A program made the translations under genes and the position numbers. The notes below the pieces were generated by a model, which saw only the letters and a list, made by a program, of their open reading frames with translations, was not told the origin of the DNA and ran no database searches. A stretch of DNA of 64,000 bases from Petaurus breviceps papuanus (lineage: Eukaryota; Chordata; Mammalia; Diprotodontia; Petauridae). Below are positions 12,055-23,699 of the stretch, piece by piece (the stretch's first letter is position 1; the number at the start of each line of letters is the position of its first letter). The stretch is from the NCBI GenBank assembly GCA_028583685.1, contig JAMXIF010000220.1, positions 39,554,708-39,618,707 on the forward strand, written 5' to 3'.

Positions 12055-12186
12055 TGAATAAATGACAAAGCATTTGTTAATTGCTTGATTTGGAAATTGC
12101 TGTGATAAATGCTAGGAATATAAAAAGAAAAAATAGTTTTCCTGCTTTCCTGTAGTTCATATTCTAATAAGAAGAGACAACTTATT
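12055..12186 (-). mobile_element. L2 3' tail
   Basis: Plus-strand text 'aatgacaaagcatttgttaat... aatgctaggaatataaaaag... attctaataagaagagacaa' is the antisense of the L2 3' end. Confidence 0.7.
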
Positions 12187-12656
12187 TAAAAGTTTTAGCT
12201 GCAAACAACATGGAAAGGCCTAGATGTCCTTATGGTGTGGTGGCAAAGAAGATGTTCATATATCTTCTTTAATTACATTTCCATTAATTATATCATATAT
12301 GTTTCTGATGTTGAGCCATTACCATGTACTTTGGTGGTAAAAATTTTCTCTGCTGTATCTTCAGTAGCTGTGACTGCTGAAGTAGTAAAAACTATAACAT
12401 GGATATATGCATGTGTATATGTGCACCCCAACTCACAACATTTTTGTGTGTATATCTATATGTATGTGTGGATAAATATATATACATATAGGTGTAGAGA
12501 TATGTAGTTTGTGTATGTTTCTATTAAAGAAACTATCTGGAAAGATCCATTTCCTCCCAAAGTTTTTTTTCCTAGGATAACTACTCGCAAAAATCTGTTT
12601 CATAGATTCATTTCATTTACTCTGTTCAATAAATAACTATGATCTTAAAAAAAAAT
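12187..12656. other. Unassigned DNA
   Basis: AT-rich, with a short TATG/TATA microsatellite at about 12450-12490. No gene. Confidence 0.4.
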
Positions 12657-14925
12657 TTCTTGGCTGGGAGGAGCCAAGATGAGAAAGAACATTGCCCTGA
12701 CCTCTCCCCAAAACCCCTCTGAACATCATAAATTAATGTCATAAAATAATTCCTGGAGCAGCAGAACCTTCAAAAGGACATGGTGAAAAGATTTTCTAGC
12801 CAAAGACAACTTAAAAGTTTAGCAGGAAAGGTCTATCATACCTGAGTGAGAGAGGAGAACAGTTTAACAGAGGCTGAGCCAGCAACAGCACAACAGCACA
12901 ATTCCAACCCAAGCAAACCAAGAGCAGGACTTAGGAGTGACAGAACCTATAGCAGCAACAGCAGCTGCTTCCAGAGATCTCAGCCCACAGATGGTAAGGA
13001 GGTCAAACAACTAACTGATCAGAAGGACTTAGCAGGGTCTTTCTTCTAGGACTAGGGTCAGGGCTCTGTTACTTTGCCATAACTCAGATTTTGGGTCACA
13101 GTACTGGGTTTAACTTCCAAATACAAGACTCAAGAAAAGGATAAAAAGGTAAATAGGAAAGGGAAAACATAAGGGCTTTAATAAGTTTAAATTATTTACA
13201 TTCCTACATAGGAAGACAGTACTTACAATACTTATAAGAACTTTCTCTTTAAGGCAGGTAAAGGAGTATACATAGACAGAGGGCACATGTATGAGTTGAA
13301 TATGAAGGGGTGATATCTTAAAAAATAAAATTAAGGGGAGAGAGAGGAGCATACTGGGAAAATTGGAACGAGAAAGGTAGAATTGGGTAAATTATCTTCC
13401 ATCTAAAAGACAGTGAAAAGCTTTCACCATGGAGGGGAAGAAGAGCAAAGTGAGGGGGACTGAGTGAACTTTACTGTCATCAGAATTGACTCAAAGAGGG
13501 AATAACATACACACTCAATTTGGCATGGAAATCTATTTTACCCTCCAGGAAAGTAGGAGGGGAAGGAAATAAGAGAAGAAGAGTGGTGATAGAAGAAGGG
13601 AGGGCAGATTAGACGAGGAGTAATTCGAAGTAGGACACTTTTTTTTCCTTTCTTTTTGGAGGGCAATTGGGATTAAGTGACTTGCCCAAGGTCACACAGC
13701 TAGTTTTTGTGTTAAGTGTCTGAGGCCAGATTTAAACTCAGGTCCTCCTGACTCCAGGGCCAGTGCTCTATTCATTGAGCCACCTAGCCACCCTGAAATA
13801 AAACACTTTTGAGGAGGAACAGGGTGAAAGTAGAGAGAGGATAGAATAAATGGGGGGCATAGAATGAAGGGAAATACAGTTAGCAATAGTAACTATGAAA
13901 AAAAATTGAAGAAAGTTTCTCCAATAAAAGTCTCAATTCTCAAACATATTGATAACTGAGTCAAATTTATAAAAATAAGAGCCATTCCCAACTGATCAAA
14001 AGATATGAACAGTTTTCAGATGAAGTAATCAAAGCTATCTATAACTATATGAAGAAATGCTCTAACTCATTGTTGATTGGAGAAATGCAAATTAAAACAA
14101 TTTTGAGGTACTACCTCATACCTATTAGATTATCTAATAGGACAGAAAAGGAAAATGACAAATGTGGGGGGGGGGGTGAGAAAAATCAGGCATTAATCTA
14201 CTCTTGGTGGAGCTGTGAGCTGATTCAACCATTCTTTAGAGCAACTGGGATCTATGCCCAAAGGGCTATAAAACCAGGCAAACCCTTTGACCTAGCGGAA
14301 AAAAGATATAAAACAAAAAAAAAAGTACAAATATGTACAAAAATATTTATAGCAGCTCTTTGCTAGCAGCAAAGACCTGGAAATTAAGAGTATGCCCATC
14401 AATTGGGGAATGACTGAATAAATTGTGCTATGTGATTATCATGGAATACTATAGTGCTATAAGAAATGATGAGCATGCAGCTCTCAGAAAAACCTGGAAA
14501 GACTTACATGAGATGATGCAAAGTGAAATATACTGTGTACAAAGTAACAGCAATATTGTAAGATGATCAGCTATACATGACAGCTATTTTCAGTAGCACA
14601 ATGATCCAAGACAACTTTGAAGGACATATGATGAAAGATGCTATCAGTCCCCAGAGAAGAACTGATGATGTCTGAGTACAGATTGAAGCATGTTTTTTAG
14701 TTTTATTTTTCTTGAGAGTTTTTTTTTATTTCTGTCTCCGTTTTCTGTCACAACATGACTAAGATGAAAATATTTTGCATGAGTACACATGTGTAAACTA
14801 TATCAAATTGCCCGCCTTCTCAATGGGGATTGGAAGGGGAAAAGGGAGAGAATTTGGAACTCAAAGTTAAATGTTAAAAATCATTTTTACATGTTACTGG
14901 AGGAAAATAAAATACTATTTAAAAA
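12657..14925 (+). mobile_element. L1/HAL1 with 5' UTR and 3' region, internal part missing
   Basis: Starts 'ctgggaggagccaagatgag', the standard 5' end of marsupial L1/HAL1 (gggagccaagatggcgg). About 450 bases of 5' UTR follow, then near 13110-13140 the text jumps to the 3' region ('ggaaagggaaaacataaggg', matching 42450-42480 in the HAL1 at 37.5-43.5 kb). From 13915 the long L1 3' region continues: 'gaaatgctctaactcattgt', 'aaattaaaacaattttgaggt', 'gcccaaagggctataaaacc', 'gcatgagtacacatgtg', ending near 14925 in 'aataaaatactatttaaa'. ORF1 and ORF2 are absent. Internal deletion or template switching at insertion would both fit. Confidence 0.82.
13641..13793 (-). mobile_element. Marsupial tRNA-derived SINE inside L1/HAL1
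   Basis: Minus-strand element with head 'gggtggctaggtggctcaatg', core 'cttgggcaagtcacttaatcc' and poly(A) shown as T-rich text at 13641-13655. It interrupts the L1/HAL1 3' region, whose sequence resumes on the far side, and is bounded by an imperfect 15-bp duplication (gaagtaggacacttt / gaaataaaacacttt). Confidence 0.9.
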
Positions 14926-14954
14926 TTTCTTCAATGATTTCCTCAATAATATGA

Positions 14955-15140
14955 TTTTAACCCTGGGAGGACCTCAGAGATTATGTAGACCACCTCTCTC
15001 ATTATATAGATGAGGAATCTATGGCTCAGGGAAGGTAAATGAATTGTTCAGGATTACAAAACAAGCTAGACTATTCCTAGCAAGGGAACAATTTGGAGCT
15101 AGAATTCTGATCTCCAGACTGAGCAGTGGGTACAATTTTT
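14955..15140 (-). repeat. MIR CORE-SINE
   Basis: Antisense MIR: 'ttatatagatgaggaatctatggctcagggaagg', 'gaattgttcaggattacaaa', 'gaattctgatctccagact'. Confidence 0.7.
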
Positions 15141-15231
15141 ATTTATATTTTATTCCATCTGTGGGAGTACAGTTAGAGTGCAATCATAATTTGGATATGA
15201 TTTCAGTCTTCACATCCAGATTCATATAAAG

Positions 15232-15405
15232 ACTTATCAGATGAGATAATGCATGAAAAGCCTTGAAACCCTAAAGCATTTTTTAAATGCCAATTATTGT
15301 TGCCATCTCATTTTTATTTTAGTTTAATGTAATGAGGATAGAAACAGTCCCTCTGGGGATATAGTAGACACTTAAAAAATGTTTATTAGTTGATTGATTG
15401 ATCAT
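15232..15405 (+). repeat. THER1/MIR 3' part and L2-type tail
   Basis: 'gagataatgcatgaaaagcc' with 'aaatgccaattattgttg' follows the THER1/MIR end, and 'tagacacttaaaaaatgttt' with 'ttgattgattg' follows the L2-type tail. These may be two fragments. Confidence 0.55.
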
Positions 15406-15447
15406 GGCCTGATATTCCATTTGCCTGTGGCTATGCAGATCACAATA

Positions 15448-15560
15448 GAGAGCTAGCCTCAGGTCTTGAAAGACCTATATGCAAATCCTGCCTCTGACAC
15501 CTGCTGGTGTGACACTTGACCTCTATATTTTCTAGGTAACTCACGAAGACTATACATTAA
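15448..15560 (+). repeat. MIR fragment
   Basis: 'gcaaatcctgcctctgacacctgctggtgtgac' matches the MIR centre. Confidence 0.6.
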
Positions 15561-15722
15561 AGAGAAACATGCAGCTTTTATTGGTAAAGGAAGTTTCCTC
15601 ATCTGGGAGTTCCCTGTACTAATAAAATTCCAAGTCCACTTCTTCTCTACTACATCTATGTAGACCTGCTCTCACTTTGAAAAAGTGTTCCTTCTTTAGG
15701 AAAAAAAATGTATAGAAAGAGC

Positions 15723-15725
15723 AAG

Positions 15726-15782
<57 letters not shown>
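15723..15782. repeat. (GA)n microsatellite
   Basis: Nearly pure GA dinucleotide run of about 55 bases. Two overlapping minus-strand frames rich in LS are artefacts of it. Confidence 0.98.
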
Positions 15783-15785
<3 letters not shown>

Positions 15786-16955
15786 TGCCCATCAAAAACA
15801 GCTGTGCAAAACTTGTGTGAATAGCTATCTCTATGAAAAATCTGTTCTTGCAAGGCCTAAATACCACAGATCCATCTAAAGCAAGCCCTTCCTTTTAGCT
15901 GGCTCTAACTGACGTCACACGTGTCTGCTATGCCTAGAATAGCAGGAAGCAGTGTTTCATGATAATGAAGATGTATTACATACCCATGCAATGCTATATC
16001 ACTGCTGTACACCATCCATTTTCTGCAATTATAGGGCTGATAAGAAAATGTGGTATATAGGGATTTATATGTTCTCCTATCCAACACAGTACCTAGCATA
16101 CTGGGGCAGAGCATAAGCTTTCAATAAGTGCTTGCTTCCTCACTTGAATTCTGATTAACTGTCATTCTTTCCTATGTTTGAATTAATTCTCTTTTTTCCT
16201 CCCCCCTCCTTATAGTTATTTCTTCCTTTTCACTTTCATTTTTCCTCTTTCCTACCTTTCCTTTCTCATCTCTTCCCCTCCTCTGTTCTCTTTATTTCTC
16301 TTTTTGTCTATTTTATTCTGCTTCCTCCCTACCTTTTTTTATTCTTTCTACCTTTTTCAATCCTCCTTTTTCCTTTGCTCTACTTCCTTTAACAATACGA
16401 TTTTATTTTGAAGGTGTCCATTCTCAGTTATATTCATTCCTATTCCCAACATTCTTAGCTTCTGCAATATGTAAAAGGGATTATCTGAGATAATTTCCTC
16501 AAAGCTATCTCTTGAAAATGTTGACTTCTAACTATGTCTACTTTCAAAAAAAATGTAGAAATAGCCTTAAAGCTAAAGCCAAAAGAATTTTTTTAGGAGG
16601 AGAATCATGGCATGCTAAAATGAGAAGAGACCTTGAAGTTCATCTTATCTGGGAATTTTTATCCTTTTTGTATGTCATAGATCCCTTTATCCATTTAGTG
16701 AAGTCTATGGATCCCATCTCAGAATGATGTTTTCTAATGCATAAAATGAGATACATAAGGTTACAAAAGAAACCAATTTTATTGAAATGCAAATATTCCT
16801 TTAAAAAAATAAAGCAACGAATTCATCCCCTCATACACACTAACATTTATTCATGGAACTCCGAGGAGTGTGTGAACCTGATTTGATATAACTAGCCTTT
16901 TCATTTTATAAATAAAGGAGCTAAGGCCCAGATGAGGCAGTTTAAGTTATTTTGA
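15783..16955. other. Unassigned DNA with a pyrimidine-rich tract
   Basis: No gene. About 16190-16390 is strongly C/T on the plus strand. A short L2/MIR-like tail may lie at 16085-16135 (acagtacctagcata... aataagtgcttgc). Confidence 0.5.
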
Positions 16956-17160
16956 AATGCTAGAATGTAGCATTTGGCAAGAACACTGAGGAATCAAAGG
17001 ACCTAGGTTCATGGCCCACCTCTCACATCTACTACCTGTGTACTCTTAGGCAAGTCATTTAACCACCATGAACTTGAGTTTGCACATCTGTAATGTGAGA
17101 AAGCTGAATCAAAGAGCTTCTGGGAGGCCTTCAATTCTAGAGTGATGATCCTGTGATTTT
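16956..17160 (+). repeat. MIR/THER1 CORE-SINE
   Basis: Blocks in order: 'tagcatttggcaagaacactgagg', 'acctaggttcatggccc', 'ctgtgtactcttaggcaagtc', 'cacatctgtaatgtgagaaag'. Confidence 0.75.
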
Positions 17161-18229
17161 GTATTTAAAGGTACAAACCTGGTCTTCAGGTCTAAGATTT
17201 CTCTTTGCAGAGTAATACCATCATACATGCCTTGGTTACAGATCTAGGAGATGCCTTCTCAGTCCCCTGACTCCCAATGTCATACTCTTTTCATTGAACC
17301 ATGAGAATTCCACATGTAATTGCTGAACTCTAAACTCAGGAAGTAATTTTGAGACACATAAAAGCCAAAAATCATCAGTAGAAAACACACCTGCTAACTA
17401 TAAGTTTTGACAAACATGTACAGTAGATGGAAATTCATTCCGTTTAAAAATAACTCTAATTTTAATAATCTTGGATTCCATATATTAACCCAGATAAGGT
17501 TGCCCATTACTTTAAGCTATAAAATCTCTCTCTACTGCAGCTCTTTCAGTTTTTCCAGTTATGAAGAGTGAAATGAAATCACCTTGGCAAATGAGCGTGA
17601 CTGAGAGCTCTAGGCAGTTATCTTTAAAGAAAAAAAAAGTCAATTCAAGTGTGAATGCTGTTTACAAAATAATGCTACACATAATCTTTTTCAGGTTTGT
17701 GGGATTGTCACCAGATTCCCAAGAGTCTCAAGTCCTATTATATTTCCCAATTTCCTACTTCAGGTTTTGGATCCTCATGGTAAGGTAAGATTGACTTTGA
17801 GGAATTTCCTAAAACACACACACATGCATAAGTATGCATGTAAAATACATGAATATATATATATTGCATATGATATATAAATATGTATTTTAATACAAAT
17901 GCATACATTTAAGATAATCTAAGTCTTAAATAGAGCTGCTTATCCCACTTTATCAGTCACAGTTCATTAAAACCTTAGTATATTCCTTAGGGACACCAGG
18001 GAGAAAAATATGATTACTAGATTGATGACTTCATTTAATTATCATAGCGAAAAAGTATATTCTCCCTGCAAAATTGATGTTCTGGAACCATGAAAATGAA
18101 AACAGGAATACTTACAATTCTATTCAGCAGCAAACTGTGTGGTTAGGTTTTCTCCTCTTTAAAATGGAACTAATATATTTCAGTGACTCTAAGGGAGAAA
18201 TTCAGGCTTATGAATTTATGCAGGGCTGC
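17161..18229. other. Unassigned DNA
   Basis: No gene. The frame at 17561-17788 shows no motif. A TA/ATAT-rich patch lies at 17850-17900. Confidence 0.45.
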
Positions 18230-18325
18230 CCCAATTATATCCAGTCTATATGCAAGTCAAGATACAACTCTCATAATGTCATGGATGCTCTTCAAGAATG
18301 AAGGATGATCAATAACATCAATATT
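18230..18325 (+). mobile_element. Fragment of a marsupial repeat (tail region)
   Basis: 'atgtcatggatgctcttcaag' and 'aatgaaggatgatcaataac' is the complement-type tail of the repeat seen at 37236-37511 (tcctttgttcttgaagagga). The family name is uncertain. Confidence 0.5.
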
Positions 18326-18699
18326 TAATAACTTCAAGATTGGTTGAGAGGAAGTCACTTTTTTTAAACTTTAAAGTACTATATAAACTTGAATACTTGT
18401 CAACATCATCATTATTATATTTGCTATTAATTGAGAACATATCATTTGCCTTGAGCATTAGGCATTGTGGATTGTAAAATGACTATGAGACAGTACCTGC
18501 CCATGAGAACCTTACCAATTAATTGATAGACACAAAACAGAGAACAACATGACAGTATAAGATCAGGTATCAAGATATATAGTAAATCTTTAGAGAGAGA
18601 AGTAAAAAGAATATTTAGTGATTTCAATTCCTATGTCCACTTCTAGTCTGATTTATGGTATGACTATCCCTGGCAAATGATATCTGTTTTACTATGAAG
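18326..18699. other. Unassigned DNA
   Basis: Possibly a faint L2 or MIR relic at 18400-18520; not securely identified. Confidence 0.35.
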
Positions 18700-19037
18700 G
18701 ACCTTCAGCTCAATTCTACACCATCCTTTTCTCCTGAGTCACTTATCACCTTATCCTATCATCAGTATTTTCCTGACAAGTCTCAGCCTTGGATTACTCC
18801 CACCATTCACTGTCTTTCCTCTTACTCATGATCTGCTAAACAAAAATTGCCAAAAAATATCATGAAACTTTGCTGAATGTATGCACTACAAATTGTTGGT
18901 ACATAATCTCAATCTCCTTTTGTACCTTTTTGATTCACTATTCCATTCAGTACAGAACTTTTTTTCCCAAACCTTTCCAACCTTCCTGGAACTTCCATTG
19001 TTCCCTGTCTGCACACTCTCAGCTGAGAACCCTGTTT

Positions 19038-22000
19038 TGTTTTGTTTTGTTTTTTGCTATTTTTAATGAATTTTTTGTTTTTATTAATTTGTTTGTTTAC
19101 TTTTAGTTTACAAGATTCAGTTCCACAATCCCTTGAGTTTCTAATTTTCTCCCCATCCCTCTCCCAACCCTCCCCCCACCATGGCAGCATGCAATCAAGT
19201 ATAGGATCTGCAAATACTTTCACATTAGACATTAGTCAGGTTATAAAGAAGGACTGTAATGGATGGGATGAACAATGAGAAAGAGGAAACAAAACCAACC
19301 AAAAAGAAAAGAAAGACAGCAGGTAGTTTGCTTCAATCTGCATTCAAATTCTGTTTTTCTAGTTGTTTCTTTGAATGTAAACATCTCTTTCCATCATGAT
19401 TTTTTTGGAGTTTTCTTCTAACCCTGCAGTTCAGAGAAGGGTCCAGTCTATCAAAGTTGATAGTGACACATATGTTGTTTCTGTAATTGTGTACAAATTT
19501 CTCCTGGTTCTGCTCTTCTCACTCAGCATCAGTTCGTATAGCCTCTCCAGGTAAATATGAAGTCCATCTGCTCCTCATTTCTTATAGTACAATAGTATTC
19601 AATTGCATTCATATACCACAACTTGTTTAGCCATTCCCCAATTGATGGGCATCCCCTTAATTTCCAATTCTTTGCCACCACAAAAAGAGCTGCTATAAAT
19701 ATTTTTGTACATATGGGTCTTTCCCCTACTTCTATGATCTCTTTGGCATACAACCCTAGAAGTGGTATTGCTAGGTCAAAGGATATGAAATTATTTATAA
19801 CCCTTTGAGAGCCAGATTGCTCTCCAGAATGTCTGAATCAGTTCACAACTCCACCAACAATGCATTAGTGTTCCAATTTGTCCACATCCTTTCCAGCATT
19901 TGTCATTTTCCTGTTTTGTCATCTTAGCCAATCTGACCAGTGAGATGTGGTACCTCAGAGTTGTTTTGATTTGTATTTCTCTAATCAATAGTGATTTAGA
20001 ACATTTTTTCATATGCTTATAGATATCTTTAATTTATTCCTCTGAAAACTACCTGTTCATATCCTTTGACCATTTGTCAATTGGGGAATGACTTGTATTC
20101 TTATAGATTTGACTCAATTCTCTGTACATTTTAGAAATGAGGCCTTTATCAGAGACATTGGTTGTAAAAAAATTTTTTTGCCAGTTTTACACTTCCCTCT
20201 TAATCTTGGTTACATTGGCTTTGTTTGTACAGAAGCTTTTCAATTTCATGTAATAAAAGATATCCATTTTGCATTTTATAATGCTGTCTAATTTTTGTTT
20301 AGTCATAGAGTCTTCCCCTCTCCATAAATCTGACAGCTCGACCATTCCTTGTTTTCCCAGATTGCTTATAGTATCAGCCTTTATACCTAGGTCATGCATC
20401 CATTTAGACTTGATTTTGGTATATGATGTTAGGTAATGGTCTATGCCCAGTTTCTGCCATACTATATTCCAGTTTTCCCAGCAGTTTTTGTCAAATAGTG
20501 AGTTCTTATCCCAAAAACTGGGTTCTTTAGGTTTATCAAGCAGTAGATTACTATAGTAATTGACTGCTGAGTCTCATGTGCCCAATCTATTCCATTGATC
20601 CACTACTCTATTCCTCAGCCAGTATCAAGTAGTTTTGATGAGTGCTGCTTTATAATACTGTAATGGGAATGTAAATTTTAAAAATCTTCCCTGCCCCTAG
20701 GCTAAAGTGCACCTGGAGCCTGGGGTGGGAGGCTTGTTTTTCAGTAGATACTTCTTGATTGGCCAGTGAGTCAATAAGGTTGTTACATTCTCTGAGCCAG
20801 GAGAAGGCTATGTAAGCCCTGATGTGTAGCTTTATTTTGGGGCTCACTTTAAGAAGTGTTCTGTGATTTGATGAAACTCTGGGAAGCCGTTGTCCAGGGC
20901 CCCCCGGGCTTTGAAACCCAGATGTTGTTTGGTATGGATGTAATGGTTGGACAGTTTGGAAAACTGTCTACTTAATCTGTTTCTCTGTCTTGATAATTCT
21001 GCCTGTATACTCTGAAGTTCGGGCTGCTGACCTTTTTCCCCTGAACTAGGTAAATGATACTTATTTGACTGATTAAAGTAAGCTTGTTAACCCATTTTGA
21101 GTTGCTTTCCTTTATCAAAGCAAATCCAAGAACCTGTATTGGCAGCAAACCCTGGGGACGCTTGGGGTGCTTGCTGCTACAAATACAGATTAAAATCTGG
21201 TATGGCTAGGCCACCTTCCCTAGCATTTCTTTTCATTAATTCCCTTGATATCCTGGACCTTTTGCTCTTCCAAATGAATTTTGTTACTATTTTTTCTAGC
21301 TCTATAAAGTAATTTTTTGGTAGATTGATTGGCACTGCAATAAATATGTAGCTTAATTTAGGTAAAATTGTCATTTTTATTATATTAGCTCGACTCAGTC
21401 ATGAGCAATCGATGTTTTTCCAATTAGTTAGAACTGACTTTATTTGTGTGAAAAGTGTTTTGTAGTGGTGCTCATATTGGTCTTACATTTGTTTTGGCAG
21501 GTAGGTTACCAAATATTTTATAATGTCTACAGTAACTTTAAATGAGATTTCTCTTTCTTATGTCTTGCTGTTGGATATCATTAGAAAAATATAGGAATGA
21601 CAAGGATTTATATGAGTTTATTTTATATCTGCAACTTTGCCACATTTATTTATTGTCTCAATTAGTTTTTTACTTGATTCTCTAGGATTCTCTAAATATA
21701 TCATCATTCATCTGCAAATAGTGATAGCTTAGTCTCTTCCTTGCCTAATTTTATTCCTTTGATTTCTTTCTTCTTTAATTGCTAAAGCTAACATTTCTTG
21801 TATCAGATTGAATAGGAGGGGTAATAGTGGACATCCTTGTTTCATCCCTGATCTTATTGGAAATGCTTCTAATTTGTCCCCATTACATATAATACTTGGT
21901 TATGGCTTTAAATAGATGCTACCTATTATTTTAAGGAAGACTCCATTTATTCCTATACTTTCTAGTATTTTTAATAGGAATTGATGTTGTATTTTGTCAA

Positions 22001-22349
22001 AAGCCTTTTCTGCATCTATTGAGATAATCATATGGCTTCTGCTGGTTTTATTGTTGATATGATCAATTATACTGATGGTTTTCCTAATATTAAACCATCC
22101 TTGAATTCCTGGAATAAATCCTACCTGATCAAAGTGTATTATTCTTGTGATAAGTTGCTGTAGTCATTTTGCTAATATTTTATTTAAAATTTTTGCATCT
22201 ATATTCATGAGGGAAATTGGTCTATAATTTTCTTTCTCTGTTTTATCTCTTCCTGATTTAGGTGTCAGTACCATATTTACATCATAAAAAGTATTTGGTA
22301 GGACTCCTTCTTCACTAATTTTCCCAAAATAGTTTGTAGAGTATTGGAA
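19038..22349 (-). mobile_element. 5'-truncated L1 with 13-bp target duplication
   Basis: The insertion is delimited by a perfect 13-bp duplication, gagaaccctgttt, at 19025-19037 and 22350-22362. On the minus strand it begins in the RT region of ORF2 (22349 down), where the text encodes the known L1 order of motifs, including ILPKLSYIFIAVPINLPKNY at 21370-21310 and KFIWKSKRSRISRELMKRN just downstream, then the 3' region with 'aagaactggaaattaagggg'-type text at 19640-19690, and a poly(A) seen as T/G-rich text at 19035-19060. A solo LTR splits it at 20659-21181. Stops and frame changes make it dead. It is 5'-truncated, as most L1 insertions are. Confidence 0.93.
20659..21181 (+). mobile_element. 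Solo LTR of an endogenous retrovirus (fossil)
   Basis: A 523-bp block interrupts the L1 ORF2 text. It starts TGTAATGGG and ends CTGCTACA, the TG...CA ends of an LTR, and is flanked by a perfect 5-bp duplication, aatac (20654-20658 and 21182-21186). A five-base duplication is usual for class III (ERV-L-like) elements, though this alone does not settle the class. The plus strand has a TATA-like 'ctatgtaagccctg' near 20810 and an ATTAAA-like signal near 21070, which suggests plus orientation. No internal retroviral genes remain. It is younger than the L1 it sits in and of a different family from the LTRs at 26412 and 29197. Confidence 0.85.
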
Positions 22350-22800
22350 GAGAACCCTGTTTCATATTGAAAAAATTGTGGCCATTCTCTGAGAGAGCTC
22401 CCTCATCCCCTCTACTTCATCTCACATTACTCAGATACCTTCAAACACTTTTTTTTCCTCCTCTACCCATATCATAATGAAGAGATGTCCCTTCTTGATA
22501 AGGCAAACTCATCCACATACACAAGTAATCCTATTTAATCCTGTCTTCTATATCAGTCTTCTATTATCTGTGCTCTCTTACTAATATTCAATCTCTCCCA
22601 GTGTAGTAGCTATTTCTCTAACACCTATAAACACCTCTGTGTCTTCCCTACACTAAAAAAAAACATTTATTTGATCTATCCATCCTCAACAGACACTATC
22701 CTATATTTCTTGTCCCTTTGGTGGATAAACTCTTTTATAAACTCATTTACAATAGGCACCATTTTATCTGACTCTTCATTTCTAACACAGCTGAACTCTG

Positions 22801-23219
22801 GATTTTTCTGTCATGCCTTAGGAAAGTTTTGATCTGCAAAGATTACTTCAGCCCTTTAAGCCTTACCTCATTAGTACCCTGTGCCTTTAGAGATCCTCCC
22901 TACCTCTGGTTGGACCTTGGAGAGTGGAGAACCCCTCCCAGAATTTCTATTTAAGGAGGTAACTCAGTAAGCCATTTCTTCATTTCTCACTCAGAGGCAC
23001 TCTCCTGGACTTCTCCATCATGGACCCCTCACCAACAGGTACCTTCTCCCAAACCCTGCTTTTCAGCTTCCTTTCGTGTATTCATCTATGAGATTCTAAG
23101 CTCTTTGAGGGCAGGGGTTGACTCTTTTAAAAAAAAATTCTTTATATTCCCAGTGCTTAGCACCTCACCTGGCACATAGTTGGCATTTTACAACTGTTTA
23201 TTGACTGACTCTCTTCTTA
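22801..23219 (+). mobile_element. L2-tailed nonautonomous repeat inside L2
   Basis: The last 140 bases carry the L2/THER tail: 'gctctttgagggcaggggtt', 'cagtgcttagcacctcacct', 'ggcacatagttggcatttta'. The upstream ~250 bases match nothing I recognise. The host L2 text breaks off near 'aactctgga' (22795) and resumes near 'aactctatattct' (23219), which may be a degraded target duplication. It could be a SINE with L2-driven mobilisation, or a short L2 3' end joined to other DNA. Confidence 0.5.
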
Positions 23220-23699
23220 ACTCTATATTCTAGGTTCTGATTTCCTCATTCAACTAGAACTGCTTTCTCCAAAGTTACCAATGATCTCTTAATGGCCAAA
23301 CCTAATGACTTTTTCTCAATTCTCATCAGTCTTGACCTTTCTCCATCCTTGGATATACTACTCTCTTGAAGTTTTTCTGACACTACTCTATCCTGGTTCT
23401 CCTAGCTGACAGACTACTCATATGAAGTCTTCTTTATAGGATCTTCAAGTAGGTCAAAGCCACAAACCATGGGTGTCCCACAGCTCCCTATGCTAATGAT
23501 TCTCAAAGTTACTTATCTTAAACTCTCTTCTGACCTTCAGTCTCTCATCATCAGTCACCTTTTCGATATCTTGAACCAGATGCCAGACATCACAAACTCA
23601 AAACGTCCAAAACTGAAACTTACTTCTTTATGTGTACTCTGAGATCCAATGAAAAACTGAGTGACACTAGGCTTCTTTACTGTTTCTTGCACACAATCT

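Larger units (their letters stand above)
18700..23690 (+). mobile_element. L2 LINE (ancient), interrupted by L1 and by an L2-tailed repeat
   Basis: The L2 reads in three segments: about 18700-19037, 22350-22800 and 23220-23690. Plus-strand phrases match the L2 ORF2 body: 'tatttgatctatccatcctc', 'tttcttgtccctttggtgga', 'ctttctccaaagttaccaat', 'gatctcttaatggccaaacc' and 'aaacgtccaaaactgaaact'. The two interruptions account for the gaps, so this was one L2 copy on the plus strand. Heavily diverged with no long frame, as expected for L2 relics in therians. Confidence 0.75.
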
